From Oxytricha trifallax (lineage: Eukaryota > Ciliophora > Spirotrichea > Sporadotrichida > Oxytrichidae), in contig ARYC01017330.1 in assembly GCA_000711775.1 (NCBI GenBank), forward strand, positions 1-64,000: a DNA stretch of 64,000 bases, given 5' to 3'. Of this stretch, positions 47,380-59,009 are shown piece after piece (position 1 is the stretch's first letter; each line of letters begins with the position of its first letter). Both the position numbers and the translations under genes were made by a program. Under the pieces are notes generated by a model, which ran no database searches, was not told where the DNA came from, and saw only the letters and a program-made list of their open reading frames with translations.

Positions 47380-48420
47380 CACCTAATTGATTATTGTAAC
47401 TCTTTCCATTTGCTCTATTAAACTTCTTAAACATTGCTTCACTCTTGGTATAGTCCCTATTCAATTTTCTAAGCATTTCTTCTTATATATTTGCTTAACG
47501 GTATAAAAAGTAGCTATCTATCCCTTTATATTGAGGAGAGTATGGAACACTTAATATGGGAGTAATCATTAAATCTCTCATGCTATCACAAATGACCTTG
47601 CTTCGATGAACTGAAAGATTATCAATAAATACAGTTAGTCTTTGGTAATGGAATCTCTATATGAGCTCAGTTAAATACTTGACAAACTCAGGATTTCGCA
47701 CAGACCTCTTGAATATTCTGTAATGCACCAAGTCGAGCTCGTTTGAGATCCCAGCGAGTAAAGCATAATTTGTGATTTAAGGCTTCGATCCGATCCTTGA
47801 GATACAGATGGGATAGGTCTTGGCTCATGATCTACTAAGTTGGGTAGATGGAAAGAAAATGGCTTCATCAACAAAGATAGCCTATTTGCAATGCTCCAGC
47901 TCATAGATATAGGTTGTTCTCATCATTATTTTTAGCGCAGTAAGCTTCTCAATCGGAATGTAGTCACTTCGTTTTACCAGCTTGATATTCTTAAGTTTTA
48001 TTCCTTGAATTTTATATAATCACTATATGGTTGAGGCACTAATCTTAGTTTCAGGGTAACTATCTGTGAAACATAACTATTCGCTCCTTCAGAGAAAGAC
48101 CAACCCAGTGCTGAAGAGTGTCTGAACTGGTAAGATACTCAAGTTAGTCTAGTTTAAGACTACGGAATCTTTTAGGGGATAGTCAATCTCTTTAAGTCTT
48201 GAGAGTGCAACTGGAAGACCATAGTCTTCGCATAGTCTTTATAGCTAGTCCTGAAAATTTAACTTATAGATTTTATATCTAAGATTTTGTAAAAGAAACA
48301 TAATAGCTTTCCATTAACATAGTAACTTATCAAGGAAGCTTTTGACTGTTAGCGTATCAATTTTCAGGTTATAGGGTAAAGAACTTTAAAAAGGTAATTT
48401 AAAAATTAATAATAAACTAG
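47380..48420 (-). pseudogene. Tc1/TBE-type transposase of element G, inactivated
   Basis: The - strand reading has AIFVDEAIFFPSTQLSRS, then TGA exactly where TBE-A has the Trp of SRSWYK, then FIDNLSVHRSKVI and YSPQYKGID: the third catalytic residue is Asp (GAT) instead of Glu, at the same 34-residue spacing. Another TGA lies near 48040. Other segments (ISNELDLVHYRIFKRSVRNP) are protein-like. Confidence 0.75.
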
Positions 48421-48434
48421 AGGGTTTTGTGTTA

Positions 48435-49225
48435 AATGGTAAATTACATAAATTAATCATTTATTGAAACTTATAAATGCTATTTAATAATGATAACTTT
48501 GAATGCCTGTTTATTTATCTAAGATTAATCTGTCACCTAGCTTTTTTTTACAATTCTTGAATTATGGGGATTGTAGTATAATTGTTTAACATGCTCAGTT
48601 AATTGCTTAATTATATAAACAATAGTAAAAGATGCAAATTAAGGATAAGATTTTTTAAAATTTAATTTTTAGAATGCTAAATTCATATTCATTTACATTT
48701 ATGCTGTATCTTAATTGTAAAGCTCTTTTGCTATCAATCAAGAAATAAGTTTAAAAAAGACTACGAAAATAACTATGATAAATTTCATGGTCATAAAATC
48801 ACTGAGAATGAATTACTCATTTTTAGAATTAATATTTTTTAAGGAAAATATATAAATATCTATAGTTAGATTTGTGATTACCGTATGAAATGACACAATT
48901 GAAAAAAGATTATGATTTTAATAGAAATAATCAGAATTGATGCATTTGGAAAAGATTACAAAAAACTAATTACTACTGAATTTAATTTATTGTAAATTTT
49001 ACTAAGTGTTAATGAACTCAATAATATCTTTTCTAGGGAAACTTATGGGCGTGCAAATATTATATTTGCACCTACTTATTAATAATATAGTTCAATTGAA
49101 ATAAAAATACTTAAATCGAAAAAGGCATTGAACCTTTAAGAAATTAAATAAAATCTAGCAAATTATTTAGGATAGAAAATATAAATAACTAACTAAACGA
49201 ATTTAAATTAATTAATGCAATATAA
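48435..49225. other. AT-rich DNA with one hairpin
   Basis: No supported gene. GTGCAAATATTATATTTGCAC at 49052-49072 is a 9-bp-stem hairpin with a 3-nt loop. Confidence 0.5.
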
Positions 49226-49227
49226 TG

Positions 49228-49375
49228 TCATTCATTATTCTGTAATCCTGACATCTTTTAATTATTCTCTTCGTCCTCATTTTATCCTCCAATGGCTTCT
49301 TCTGGATTATTTTTTGCATTCATCACTCTGTTCTAGGTTGCTCCTTCCTACTGGCCCATTTGATTGTTGTCTCAT
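49228..49375 (-). CDS. short acidic C-terminal coding fragment
   Basis: ATG 49373-49375 (MRQQSNGP) and a C-terminal stretch NNPEEAIGGQNEDEENNQKM ending at TGA 49228-49230 are in different frames. A 19-nt GT...AG removal (GTAGGAAGG...CTAG) would join them. Plausible short gene or gene end; 19 nt is very small for a hypotrich intron. Confidence 0.35.
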
Positions 49376-49682
49376 GCTTTCCGCTTGTTAGTCTATTTTA
49401 TCATTGCTTATAAAATAATTATCTGGGATTTGATATGAAATTGATAATTTATATATTAATGAGCTGGTAAGATTTTGTTGTGCATATTTAATCAGCAGAT
49501 ATATATATTTATATGGTCAGTTGCAAAAGTAGCAAACGGATTCAAATAATACAAGAAATATTGGAGAAAACTATGCACATGCCCCAGATAATAGCCAAAC
49601 GACGAGTCACAAGCAGCTCTAAGTTAGGTTCTTAGTCTTTTTTTCAGTAGAATATCTTCTTTCAGTATAAGTATTTTACACT

Positions 49683-50126
49683 ATGAAACAGATTACTCCT
49701 CAAACTAGAATTATTTGGCAAAACAATCGTAAAAGCAGAAATGGAAAGAAGGCGATGTAAAATGATTAGCAAATTGAGATAGAACAAATAAAGTTAATGA
49801 ATAATCATAGTCTAAGAGCTCTACACTGTGAGAAAGAGTCTTCCTATCGATATACTCATTCTGTCAAATATGTCCGAAAGAGGCTTCTTTCTGGTAGTAA
49901 CAATGGTTTACCAATCAACAATAAATATAAGATTTATTATGACATAATGTTCAATATTTCTAATTAAGCTTAAATATCTTAAACATTAATTTCGTTTATT
50001 TTATATAATTTACGAAATTAAATCAAAGGCAGTATTAGGAATTTGATAATTTAAAGCTCATTTGATACAGAATACTAAAATTTCCTCAACTTTACTATTA
50101 AAAATATTATATCTACCCAAGAGTGA
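49683..50126 (+). CDS. 147-codon frame with weak homeodomain helix-3 resemblance
   Basis: Clean frame from ATG 49683-49685 to TGA 50124-50126, open upstream to about 49527. It contains ITPQTRIIWQNNRKSRNGKK, which resembles the IWFQNRR.K recognition helix but lacks the Phe and has NR for RR. Upstream is YAHAPDNSQTTSHKQL. The second half is AT-driven and may be 3' UTR or intron. Low certainty on family. Confidence 0.35.
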
Positions 50127-50129
50127 ATT

Positions 50130-51335
50130 AACTGTAGAAGTTATAATTTGATGAATTAAAATGCGTTGTATTAAATATGAATTAATTCATTCAAGACATG
50201 CAATTAATTAGCATCATCAATTGGAAAGGCTAAATTGACAAGAATTTAATGAGTCGTGCATAGTCAAATTTGCTCCACTTCAACTTTCATCAATAAGATA
50301 ATTTACATAAGTTATTTATATTTATTTAATTGATCAAATAATATTCATCAGTATCAAAAGAAACATATAGTTATTCAGTAAACCTATGCACTGATGATGT
50401 TTATTCAAATTATTTTGTGCTAGAAATGGATTAATCGACAAATAGTTACAGCTTTTAGATCCTGTAAGTAATTCAATTTGTTTATTAAATCATCAAATAA
50501 CATAATATAAATATTAAAATAAAGTCAACAGGCTTTACTTATCAATTTAACTACAGTTAATTGTTAAAATATATGCGCTCAAGTTTCTAGGAGAATTCCT
50601 CAGTGTAACTCTGTCGGAGTTTTTTGTTACTCTATTAGAAATGGTTTAATCATAGTCCGAGCTTTTTCTCCGAAGTTCAAACGACAAATATCTCACTTTG
50701 AAGTGATTAACTCTTTATAGTTTTATCCAAGTTTTTATAAATATAATATAGTTAATCATGTTATAAAGCAGGAACCGTCTAAGTTTAATTTATGAAGCAG
50801 ATACACTAGCAACTTGGATTTATTTTAGCTTTGATTACATAAGTATAAATTCAGATTGGAGATCTGGCAATTAGGAATGCATCCAGTCGATATATCAATT
50901 CTGTGAGAGGTCAAATCTAAATCACTAGAGACTATAAAAGAAGCAGCAAATGCTCAGAAACCTTGAGTTTCATTGGATTTCTCATAATAGCAACAAGTTG
51001 TACATCAAGGTGTTCCTGGCAATTGTGGGCAAAAAAACAAATAATTCACTCATATAGATAATTTAATTAAAGCAAAAATCAACATAAATCATATTATGAT
51101 GTTTACTAATATTTATTAGATCTTCAACAGAAAACACTCTTCAATTTACTTTAATAAGATTATTAGCAACAATCAATAATTTTTATTATTGGGAATTAAT
51201 TATTTATAAGCTTTTCTAAATCTAATGATATTAAAATATAAAATATATTTACTATAACCTAAACAAAGAAAACAGCAAAATACAGTAAACTAAATCATGT
51301 GATTACTCTCTCTGTGACACCCTACTTGCTTCAAT
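50130..51335. other. mostly AT-rich; weak coding-like island 50580-51030
   Basis: 50580-51030 is less AT-rich and reads in one + frame as VRGQIQITRDYKRSSKCSET followed by SFIGFLIIATSC, but I found no start or splice sites. The rest shows nothing supportable. Confidence 0.3.
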
Positions 51336-51341
51336 AAAAAC

Positions 51342-51835
51342 ATGTCCGCTGATAAAGCCTTTGATTTGATGGGCAGAGGCATCTATTAAATATAACCTAT
51401 TCTTCTTATTATTAATACATTGAATATTTGTTTGATTTATATTTCTTAAAAGTAAACAAACAAATCGATTCCTCCTTGAAAACATAGCTAGTGAATGCCA
51501 AATATATATTTAAAAACGCATCTAGTAATATAAATGTGATATAGCTGAGGTGAGAGGCTAAACTCAAACAATTGATCAGTGAAGCGCATGTTCTTAATTG
51601 GTGATGAAGATGATTGAAGTGACTGCGATGATGTGCATTTTGAGTAAACATGACGATCAGCTGCATCTTATCAGAGACTATTTCAGTGTAATTTAGCAGC
51701 ATGCCAACTACCATTTAATTAAATCATTTACTATAGAAAATTATAATTCAATACAAATAGTTGAATTAATGAAGGAGTGTTCTTGGAACAACCCTTGAAT
51801 GTTGGAAGAAACGGAGATGTCTATTCTGGTAGACT
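51342..51835 (+). CDS. candidate spliced gene with helical segments
   Basis: MSADKAFDLMGRGIYQ (ATG 51342) looks like a natural N-terminus. Further right, EAKLKQLISEAHVLNW (about 51560) and KMIEVTAMMCILSKHDDQLH (about 51620) lie in different frames and end at a TGA near 51797. Heptad-like spacing suggests a coiled coil. The joins are not determined. The - strand 100-codon frame over the same DNA looks like its shadow. Confidence 0.35.
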
Positions 51836-51987
51836 TGAAGTGGAAGCCTCTGTTAGTGAGTAGTACATATACAAAATGAGGTTAATATTAAATTCAATTG
51901 CATTCTAATGTAGTACATAAATATTTTTAATTTATGCTGGAATCAAATAACAATCTTTGTTATTAATAAATAAGATATTAGAAATAT

Positions 51988-52617
51988 CGGCTAGCAGGTA
52001 GAACACACCCCCCCCTAATGTACTATTTTCTTTTTGTAGTCTTGTAGAGTTTTTGACGCTGAGCAAGATTGTCAGAAGCGCCTTTTGCTTGCGAGCAATA
52101 GTTTTCGAGCTACGACCAAAATTAAGTTCATTTTTATACATAAAAACATAATAAAAATAGTCAAAAATTTAAAATATTTTTTGTTTTTATATTTTATTAA
52201 AAATCAATATTTGAGGTCTTTTTGTCATATTCTGAGCAAAAATACAATTATTAAAGTAATATTTTGGAAAGTTACCATTTTTGTCAGTAATGTATTATTA
52301 ATGCTAAAATTATCAAATATGACAAAAATGGTAACTTTCCAAAATATTACTTTAATAATTGTATTTTTGCTCAGAATATGACAAAAAGACTCAAATATTG
52401 ATTTTTAATAAAATATAAAAACAAAAAATATTTTAAATTTTTGACTATTTTTATTATGTTTTTATGTATAAAAATGAACTTAATTTTGGTCGTAGCTCGA
52501 AAACTATTGCTCGCAAGCAAAAGGCGCTTCTGACAATCTTGCTCAGCGTCAAAAACTCTACAAGACTACAAAAAGAAAATAGTACATTAGGGGGGGGTGT
52601 GTTCTACCTGCTAGCCG
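51988..52617. mobile_element. 630-bp near-perfect foldback element
   Basis: Arms 51988-52286 and 52320-52617 (about 298 bp each) are almost identical inverted copies around a 33-nt loop. Ends are CGGCTAGCAGGTAGAACAC and its complement, with matching C8/G8 runs near each end. AAATAT is duplicated on both sides (51982-51987, 52618-52623). The two identical open frames on the arms (51932-52141, 52464-52703) are a consequence of the symmetry. Different family from the TA-target foldbacks. Confidence 0.9.
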
Positions 52618-52619
52618 AA

Positions 52620-53985
52620 ATATCGATAGAAATTATTCGAAATGTATTAAATTATAAAATGGAAAGGTGTAATATTCCAAAAAATGTATATTATTTTGAA
52701 TAAATTTGAATTTATAAAAAAACAAAGGGCATTTAATAAATATAATCAATTATTTATATACATACGTAAAGTAAGAATATGAACAATATTGTTGTGGAAT
52801 TTTAATTGAAAAATATAAAATCATCTTTTATAAAATTTAATAATTTTGATTAAAATTCGTTTCTAAAATATATATTTAGTCTTAATTAAAGCAAATAAAT
52901 CTTGATACTAGAGTAATTATCATTTAGTCAAAATAGTATAAAAATCGGGAAAATAAAAATCCTTAAATACAAAGAATTATAAATTATACTCACTTTATAT
53001 ATTCTCAGTATCTGATTCATGAAATATGTATAATTTAAAATTTAATTTAATTTTATTATGAATTTATGATTTTAAACTAATTTATTTTTTCTACAAGAGT
53101 CAATTCTATATATTAATATTTTCAATTTATATCTCTTAATATGCTTATATATAGAAAATAATTAAAATAAAATTTGGTTTTGATCTTTATTAAGTTTAAT
53201 TTATTCATTAGTAAGAACATGAATAATTTTGATATCATTAACTAATAAAAGCAACTATTTTTTAAGATAAAAAATATTAATGTATAAAATAAATAATTCA
53301 GCTCAAGATTAAAACAGTGAATAAATTAACTTTCATAATAGTATAAAAGTAATTAAATATATAAAAACAATTTTAAATAAAAATAAATAAAATAAGAAGT
53401 ATATATTATAAATATAATAGAATTGGGCTCAAGTAGTAAAAATATAATATTTACTACTTGAGCCCATATTAAATATAATTATAAGAAAATCAAACAAATT
53501 TATTAAAAATAATTATAATAATGTTTGAACAATGATTTATTTATATTTTCAATGTATTTTAAGAATTTAAATATATAAAAATTTTACACTATTTTGACTG
53601 ATTATTATTTTAAAGCCATTTCTCAAAACTTCATTATTTTTATAATAAAGCTCATTTGCTTTCTACAATGTTTAAACTATAATCTAATTTGAATAATATC
53701 TACCGCTTATGGAACCTTAAATTCTTTAATCTAATTTGAGCTTTTTATAATGCAATTAGCAGCTCAAGAACTATTGCTAGTGCCAAATTCACATTTCTAT
53801 AAGCATAAATATTTTAAGGTCACTATTTGGCTCTCTTTGTTACCAATATTATGCTGGTTTTTTACAATAATAACAATATTTTTTGGGACTCTTTAAGTTG
53901 TTGTAAGGTTGATTCTCACGATTTTCAATCCATTAGTTGTTATTTTTTACCTAGGGGCATATTGAGTAACTAATCATTTTAGATG
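52620..53985. other. AT-rich DNA with a 41-bp inverted repeat
   Basis: GGGCTCAAGTAGTAAA (53425-53440) is exactly inverted at 53450-53465 with a 9-nt spacer, the only GC-rich word in the vicinity. No supported gene. Confidence 0.55.
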
Positions 53986-53988
53986 CTA

Positions 53989-54282
53989 ATGTTGATTCAA
54001 TATCAAAATACTAGGACTAAAAGATTGATTGAGATATTGGCTTAATATGTCTTCAACTTAAGTATCAATTAGCTTCAACTTTCGACTCATCGGTATCTGT
54101 TACATTTGGAGCCAAGATATCAAGGAGTGGGGACATCATTAGTCGAGATACCATTGTATCTAGAATCAGTTGAAGGGATGCCCTGTGAATACCAAGCGTA
54201 AGTATTTGGAAAGAGCTTATAAACAAAGAAGATATAAATGTGCTAAAGAGAAATAATCAAGATCTCACTTAAGTTAATATGA
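53989..54282 (+). CDS. 97-residue frame, unrecognised
   Basis: ATG 53989-53991 to TGA 54280-54282. Central part is protein-like (LSTHRYLLHLEPRYQGVGTS, EIPLYLESVEGMPCEYQA) and followed by GTAAGT at about 54200, so the real exon may end there. Another frame over 54120-54290 gives a basic segment (KGCPVNTKRKYLERAYKQRR), so the assignment is uncertain. Confidence 0.35.
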
Positions 54283-54441
54283 AAAAAATTGAATTCACTT
54301 TATAATAAATTGATTAAGTAATGATTAATAGCAGTGAAATACTTAATGTAAATATAAAATTAATGAATATTAAACTCATGAAAAAATTAAATGTCAAGGA
54401 TTTAATTCTCTCAAGTTTTTTTTTCCAAACTCTGTGGTTGA

Positions 54442-54650
54442 TCACCTCTCTTCAGTTTCAAGCTCACATATCTTCTCTTTTTCTTCCTCGCACATCACCG
54501 TTGCCCTTCTTTTTCTCTTCCACCTATACTTCTTCAAAATTGCTCCTGTCTCTTGGTCGAATCATATCTTTCACTTCTCTTAAAGTCCAAGTCTCTCATG
54601 AGATCATTGCCAACCTGATTCACTTGATGAATAGTCTCTTTCTACTCCAT
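54442..54650 (-). CDS. basic/acidic coding fragment, frame-changed
   Basis: - strand: METKETIHQ-like start then NQVGNDLMRDLDFKRSERYD; in the next frame TGAILKKYRWKRKRRATVMC and EEEKEKICELETEER to TGA 54442-54444. One frame change near 54570. The + strand hydrophobic 112-codon frame over it is the antisense. Family unknown. Confidence 0.35.
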
Positions 54651-54939
54651 TCTCGTTAACAAATGAATTTTCTACCTAGTCCTTTATTAATTAATACAAT
54701 TTTTTCATTATTATCAATCTTATTAAAATTATCTCAAATCATTGCTTTACAAGTTCACTTTTAATAATTATTTAGATATATAAACTAGCCGATATATTCT
54801 TTAGCTTCTCTTCTTATTATTTCTTTCTCGATTTCTTGGCATTATAATTTTTCAAAGCTTTATGCAAATTAGTACAAGGGCTTAAACTAGCAAAGAAGAT
54901 AAATAAGTTTTTAATCCATCCTTTTGATTTTTGACACTG

Positions 54940-55786
54940 TCAATCAACCCTCTCCTGTAAGTACGAGGAGGCCTGTTCGGGCATCTGGCTCATGCTAACA
55001 TGCCACCACAAGTTATAATGCAAGGGGAACACGCCGATTTCTTGGCATAGGTCACCTTGATAGTCGTTTTACAGGTTGATAGTATTCATACAATTATAAA
55101 CCTTTAATTATATGTTCCAATAAATTATTTTTATTTGAGATTATTGTGAACTAAGAGTAATTTTATTTGATTAGGTTCCATAAATACTTTATGGATGTTT
55201 CAATGCACATACAATAGCTGACCATTTTCCTGCCATAAATGATCGCTATAATTATAATCATTACATGATTTGTTATGAATAATTTTTTCATTTTATTTTT
55301 GCGTTTTTCTTTATATGTTACATTTCCAGTAATATCCCATAGAGTCTTTAAAATATTCTAAGTTTAATTTATAGTTTTCAAGCTCTTCTAAACTTATTAT
55401 TAAATTATCTTCACTGTGTTAGTGTTCTTAACTGAGTTTTATTCTTTAGAACTCTATGTGGAATATCTCTGGATGTTCGAATTATAATTATTTAATTGCG
55501 TTTCCATTCTAAATTTCTTCTAGCTTAACAGATCTAGCAGCAACTATAGGGATGTCTGAATATAATTATAATAATAATGAACTTACATCGCTTTCTCAGT
55601 ACTACCTAGCATTAATAAATTATAAGGAAAAAGAAGTGCCCCTTTTAAAGGGAGTTTCTGCTCTTAATTTCTTATTCTTCTTGTTTTTTTTTCTATCTTC
55701 TTTTCTTCTGGTTTCTCTTCTATCTTAGTCTCTACCTATTTTGTTTCCTTTCTTTTTCTATCTTGGTTTGAAGATTTTGCAATCAT
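54940..55786 (-). CDS. 244-residue frame plus possible last exon, unrecognised
   Basis: ATG 55784-55786 to TGA 55052-55054 checked line by line without interruption. N-terminus is Lys/Glu-rich (KRKETKQVETKIEEKPEEKK), then mixed polar sequence and one hydrophobic patch (FITNHVMIIIIAIIY). Immediately downstream, a GC-rich 49-codon frame (55089-54940; GVFPLHYNLWWHVSMSQMPE) is in another frame and may be a spliced last exon. No domain recognised. Confidence 0.5.
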
Positions 55787-56235
55787 CGTCAGACTTTTAG
55801 ATCTAGGTAGTCTCATATTGGTTTTCATATATTTTACATTGTAAAACATAAATTAATTTATATAAGACTTTAAGTTAGTGGTGATTAGTTGAGTGAGATT
55901 CTTTCTGATAAATCCTGCTTATTTGGTCAGAACTTTAAAATTGAAGATTATTGTGTTGCTCATAGAGTTATAGTCTCCATCGAATTGTTAGATAGAGACT
56001 TAGTTAATTAAGTTATTTTTTAGGATTTCTGCTAGTAGTCCTTTAACTTATTGAGGGCTTTGCCTGATGTTTTATTTTGCTTTTTTTTGTTACTGAACTT
56101 GTAGTCAACATATTAACTTATTTAATTCAGAGAATGCAGATTGACCACGTTGTATTTCATGTTCTGATTAGCTGCATGTTAGATTTCAATGATTTATTTT
56201 ATGTAGTTGTATGGCAGCTACATGGATTTTGAGAG

Positions 56236-56964
56236 TCATATAATTCCCTCGATTCGAACATGAACTCCCAGGCTTTTTATTGGATTTATTATCTGGTCTT
56301 CTACTATTGACTTAGTTTTCCATAAACCTATGTTTTCCATTTGGAAATTCTTTGATATATTTATTAGTAATAAAAGTTTAAAGATTTTCCTGATTTAATT
56401 TAATACTTTCTGATTATTATTAAGGAGTCTTTTTTCCACATCATTAAATTTGAAAAGTTTGTTTACTGATCGATAGTCATTGGTATACCAAACTATGGTT
56501 TCTATGACTCCACTATCGTCGTCTTCCCAATCTGAGATTATTTTTGGAATTAGCCATAGCATTAAATTCCTCGTAAAACGGTAATTACCTACGAAACTTA
56601 CTTCATCACTGATGTAGTATATCCCCATGAAACCTTATTAAAGATTCTGTCTTGCGCTCATTTTTCTTCTAGATAATAAGTGAGGAAAGTGTTTATATGA
56701 TGTCGGTGGTAGGTGATTGTGAAGGATGAGGAGGAGTAGAGTATTAAGTTTATTTTTTTAAAAACATTTCAAGTTAATTACTTGAGCTGTTGTGTCTCTG
56801 GTAATTGTTGGTTGTGTAGGTCTCTTGATTTTTTTGTAATTTATCTGTAGAGAGTAGGTTTGTTGGTGGTAGAGATCTTATAGGTTTTTGAAATGTAGTC
56901 GAGTTTATGCTGGTACTGATTAGGAAAATTTGGCACCATGGCTTAGATGGGTCAATATCTCCAT
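56236..56964 (-). CDS. 242-residue frame, unrecognised
   Basis: ATG 56962-56964 to TGA 56236-56238, open upstream to about 57085. The second half is most protein-like (MGIYYISDEVSFVGNYRFTR, IPKIISDWEDDDSGVIETIV, VWYTNDYRSVNKLFKFNDVE). Translation of the 56964-56581 part was checked codon by codon. No family recognised. Confidence 0.5.
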
Positions 56965-57742
56965 TTTTTATTATGGTTCTGAATACAAAGAGGAGCTTAC
57001 CAATTTTCTCTTATCCTATTAGAGACGGTATAAGCATGTATGGTTGCTAGGAATGTTAAATGTAGTTCTGGTTCTCACAAATTTTATCAAATGTCAAAAA
57101 TGTTCGTGTATTATAAGTTGGGTATTTTGCTCTCTTTTAAATTTTAATTTTCTTGTATATAATTAAAGATATGATCTGCCACCAAGTTAATATTTCCTAC
57201 CGTTTGTTTGCAAGATTTTGTCGAACGTTTGTAAACTTCTGTCTTTTTTTTATTTCATCCCTAGTATTTTATATTAATTGTCTTGTATTCAAGCATTTAT
57301 TATTTCTTATATCCTGGTTCATCAACCTTTAAACTCCTTATATTATATTAACTTTTTCAAATTGCTTTTCCAATCAATGATACTGCCTTTATGTGTTAAC
57401 TCTAAAATTATGTGTTAATTATATTCCTTTAAACTCTCTAAGACTCTTTTGAATTTATCAACTTCTTTAATACTTATAAAAAGGTATATAACAAAGCTAT
57501 AAAATTTTCCTTTATCGCACAAACGAAAATAGCAAGGAGTAAAAGGCATCTTACAAGTACACATTAAATAGAACCTGAGACTATCTACTTCATTCAAAAC
57601 CCCAAAACCCTTTCTGTAGTTTGATTGAGTTTTTGATTGATAAAAGTAGACTATTAGTGCATACTTTATTAGGGTTTTAATAGGGTTTATGTAGGGGTTT
57701 AATGTTTAAATGTGTTTAAATATTAGTAATTTAAGTGAGTAT

Positions 57743-58794
57743 ATGCGAGGGTTGGGGTCAGTTTATGATAGTGAGTATATAGATATATTGTTTAAGTTGC
57801 GATATGGATGTGATGAATAGAGTGAATAACTCAAGCCTGTTCTGAATTATACGTCTATAGCAAGGCTACTCCATAAATATCCAGCAACTTTGAGGTCTCA
57901 CTGTCTATTAGCATTGAATTTAAAGAGATAGCATCTTAATTCTAAGCCTAAGAGATCCTTAAAATTTAATCAGCATCATATTGAATATCTTATTAATGAT
58001 AAGACTCTTAAATACTGGGCTCATTTCTCTCTGGCCTAGAGAGCTGTGATGTTTCATCGCCAATTTCCTGAGCTTCACATCTCTGCTTAATCTATAGCGA
58101 ACATATATAAAAAGAATGGAATATCTTACAAGACAGTCAATTGCATTAAGAGAGTGATTGACTTTAATGTTCCATTTTATTAGGATAATTTAAATTATAT
58201 ATTCGATTAAATGCAGAAGTTTTAAGAGAATAATATAAAGTTCATACATGCTGATAAAGCTGTATTTACATTCAATACTTTTATATCAAGGTCTTGGTAT
58301 AAAAGGTGCAGCAACATAGAAGTATATGATTAAAAGGTTAAGGTTTAAACTCATGCTATTCTTGGTGGAATAAGTGAAGATAGTGGCCTCGAGACTTATG
58401 TTATTCACCCTCGCTCTATAAAGACTGAATAATATATTAAGTTCTTGCAATAACTCAGAGATAAGTACGCTGACTAAGAGATTATTCTGTTCGTTGATAA
58501 CTTGTCAGTTCATAAAACTAAAGACTCAAGGAAGGAATATGAAAGGCTAAATATAGCACCTGTATTTAATGTTCCTTACAGTCCTTAGTTCAATGGAATT
58601 GAATTGTATTGGGGGGGTTATTGAAAAGTCATTATAAGAAATTGCTGCTCTACCATCTGATGCATGATTTAAAGATATATACAGTAGATTTTATTAAGAG
58701 TGCTTCTAAGAGAGTCAGCGATGAGAAAGCTAAAGTATGCGCAAGAGAAGGGAGATTTTGTGTATATAAATAAGTTTTAGATTTAAATGAATGA
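57743..58794 (+). pseudogene. TBE transposase, one poly-G frameshift
   Basis: Starts MRGLGSVYDSEYIDILFKLR. DDE residues are in IHADKAVF, FVDNLSVHKTK and YSPQFNGIELYW, with D-34-E spacing. Directly after the third motif a run of seven G (58611-58617), where five would give YWGLLKSHYK, shifts the frame by two; afterwards the frame continues to TGA 58792-58794 (KRVSDEKAKVCAREG). All catalytic residues are upstream of the shift. The run could also be a sequencing artefact, in which case the gene is intact. Confidence 0.9.
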
Positions 58795-59009
58795 ATAAGT
58801 TCACATATTAAATTTGCCCGTAAAGGGATTTGGCTTCTCTTTCTTTTCTTCCTCTTAAGGCTTGCTTGGGCCTATGTTTCTTCTCTTAGTGCCAGCTCCT
58901 GCATCTATGTTCATCTCTTCTGGCTTTTATAAATCTTTGAAGAGCCTCTTACTCAATTCATGTTTTACTTGAGACTTTCTCTCTCTGTTTAATTTGCTGC
59001 GCTCTTTCA

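Larger units (their letters stand above)
44647..48430 (-). mobile_element. decayed TBE-like three-gene transposon (element G)
   Basis: Carries the same three genes in the same arrangement (transposase 48420-47380 -, 22-kDa 46522-47071 +, 57-kDa 45945-44647 -). Sequences are distant from both TBE-A/B/C and element D. The right end probably lies near the CTAGAGGGTTTTGTG word at 48420-48434, faintly like a TBE terminus; no matching left TIR was found. Boundaries are approximate. Confidence 0.65.

Noticed and set aside
51932..52703. Two nearly identical 69-79 codon frames in inverted orientation
   Set aside because: They are mirror images created by the 630-bp foldback element, with no sign of independent coding.
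54321..54659. 112-codon hydrophobic + strand frame
   Set aside because: Lies over a more natural charged - strand reading; Ser/Leu/Phe bias is typical of antisense to Lys/Glu/Arg-rich coding.
54930..55080. GC island considered as a structured RNA gene
   Set aside because: A - strand 49-codon frame (GVFPLHYNLWWHVSM) explains the composition better; no known RNA signature was seen.
57595..57612. C4A4 repeats as a chromosome telomere or telomere-addition site
   Set aside because: Only two units, mirrored at 61705-61722 and flanked by ATT duplications: it is a TBE terminus.
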